Shown here piece by piece: positions 63,901 to 64,000 of a stretch of 64,000 nucleotides of DNA. The stretch lies in NCBI GenBank assembly GCA_008477525.1, contig SPDT01000006.1:1701501-1765500 (forward strand), given 5' to 3'. The translations under genes were made by a program, and so were the position numbers. Below the pieces are notes generated by a model. It saw only the letters and a list, made by a program, of their open reading frames with translations. It was not told where the DNA came from and made no database searches. The stretch is from Hypomyces perniciosus. Its lineage: Eukaryota; Ascomycota; Sordariomycetes; Hypocreales; Hypocreaceae. Position 1 is the stretch's first letter. Each line of letters begins with the position of its first letter.

Positions 63901-64000
63901 TTCACCTTAAAGGCAATACTTTATATAGTTATAAATGGATTAGTAACTTAAAGCAGCTTAAACTAAAATTATAGTACTTTAAAATGCGTTTAAAGGTGCC
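60961..64000. other. Unassigned AT-rich relic sequence to the window end
   Basis: Continues the degraded block. Some stretches (61320-61620, 62440-62640) keep slightly more G/C and may be further retroelement coding relics, but I could not fix strand or family. Confidence 0.5.

Larger units (their letters stand above)
38450..64000. other. Extremely AT-rich block of RIP-type transposon relics
   Basis: From about 38450 the composition changes abruptly and stays almost pure A/T to the window end, with stop codons in every frame and only one track-length open frame in 25 kb. Repeated elements inside differ from one another mainly by C/T and G/A, as expected for repeat-induced point mutation. Elements I could resolve are listed separately. 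Stretches 38494-38992, 39641-42550, 45826-49017, 49451-51599 and 60961-64000 hold further relic sequence I could not assign. Such blocks can be centromeric, pericentromeric, subtelomeric or simple transposon islands; the sequence alone does not say which. Confidence 0.9.

Overview
The window is from a filamentous ascomycete, most likely Eurotiales (Aspergillus/Penicillium relatives). The evidence is short GT-AG introns of about 45-90 nt with CTAAC/CTGAC branch sites, and close matches to protein families as I remember them from Aspergillus (HymA, Rav1, Sfi1, CENP-A, Uso1). No database search was possible, so species placement is inference.

Layout. Positions 1-38300 are ordinary gene-rich euchromatin with fourteen genes: a 5'-truncated Cdc20-family APC/C activator (+, Ama1-like), a Qc-SNARE (-), an unknown conserved-looking protein (-), a PDK1-type kinase (+), the SWIB/BAF60 subunit of SWI/SNF-RSC (+), the Mo25 protein HymA (-), cytosolic isoleucyl-tRNA synthetase (+), the centrosomal/spindle-pole protein Sfi1 (+), RAVE subunit Rav1 (+), an OPT-family transporter (+), PRMT3 (-), the Golgi tether Uso1 (-), the nuclear 5'-3' exonuclease Rat1 (+), and the centromeric histone H3 variant CENP-A (-). 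I rebuilt exon structures by reading splice sites and reading-frame phase; exon coordinates are given in each entry. Nearly all are housekeeping genes. Several concern chromosome segregation or cytokinesis (Ama1-like, Sfi1, HymA, CENP-A), but I see no operon-like logic.

Positions 38450-64000 (running off the window) are an extremely AT-rich block with no credible intact gene. It looks like transposons degraded by C-to-T mutation of the RIP type. I could resolve: a Ty3/gypsy pol relic with a recognisable reverse transcriptase box near 51.8 kb; a second partial direct copy at 58.9-61.0 kb; a head-to-head pair of 2-kb inverted arms around 56.6 kb; LTR/polypurine-tract junctions at 56.55 kb (+) and 39.13 kb (-); and a 3.3-kb hAT-like element with long terminal inverted repeats and an 8-bp target duplication, with a 467-bp, much less mutated MITE of the same family nested inside it with its own perfect 8-bp duplication.

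Most interesting points: the CENP-A gene sits directly at the edge of this block, with five tandem 10-bp repeats carrying ACGCG (the MCB core) just upstream of its start; a one-base frameshift in uso1 at a CTT-TGA-C sequence; a 9-nt microexon in the OPT transporter; the nested hAT/MITE pair; and loss of most zinc ligands in PRMT3. I did not find a clear previously undescribed multi-gene system; the nearest candidates are the CENP-A/heterochromatin junction and the hAT/MITE family.
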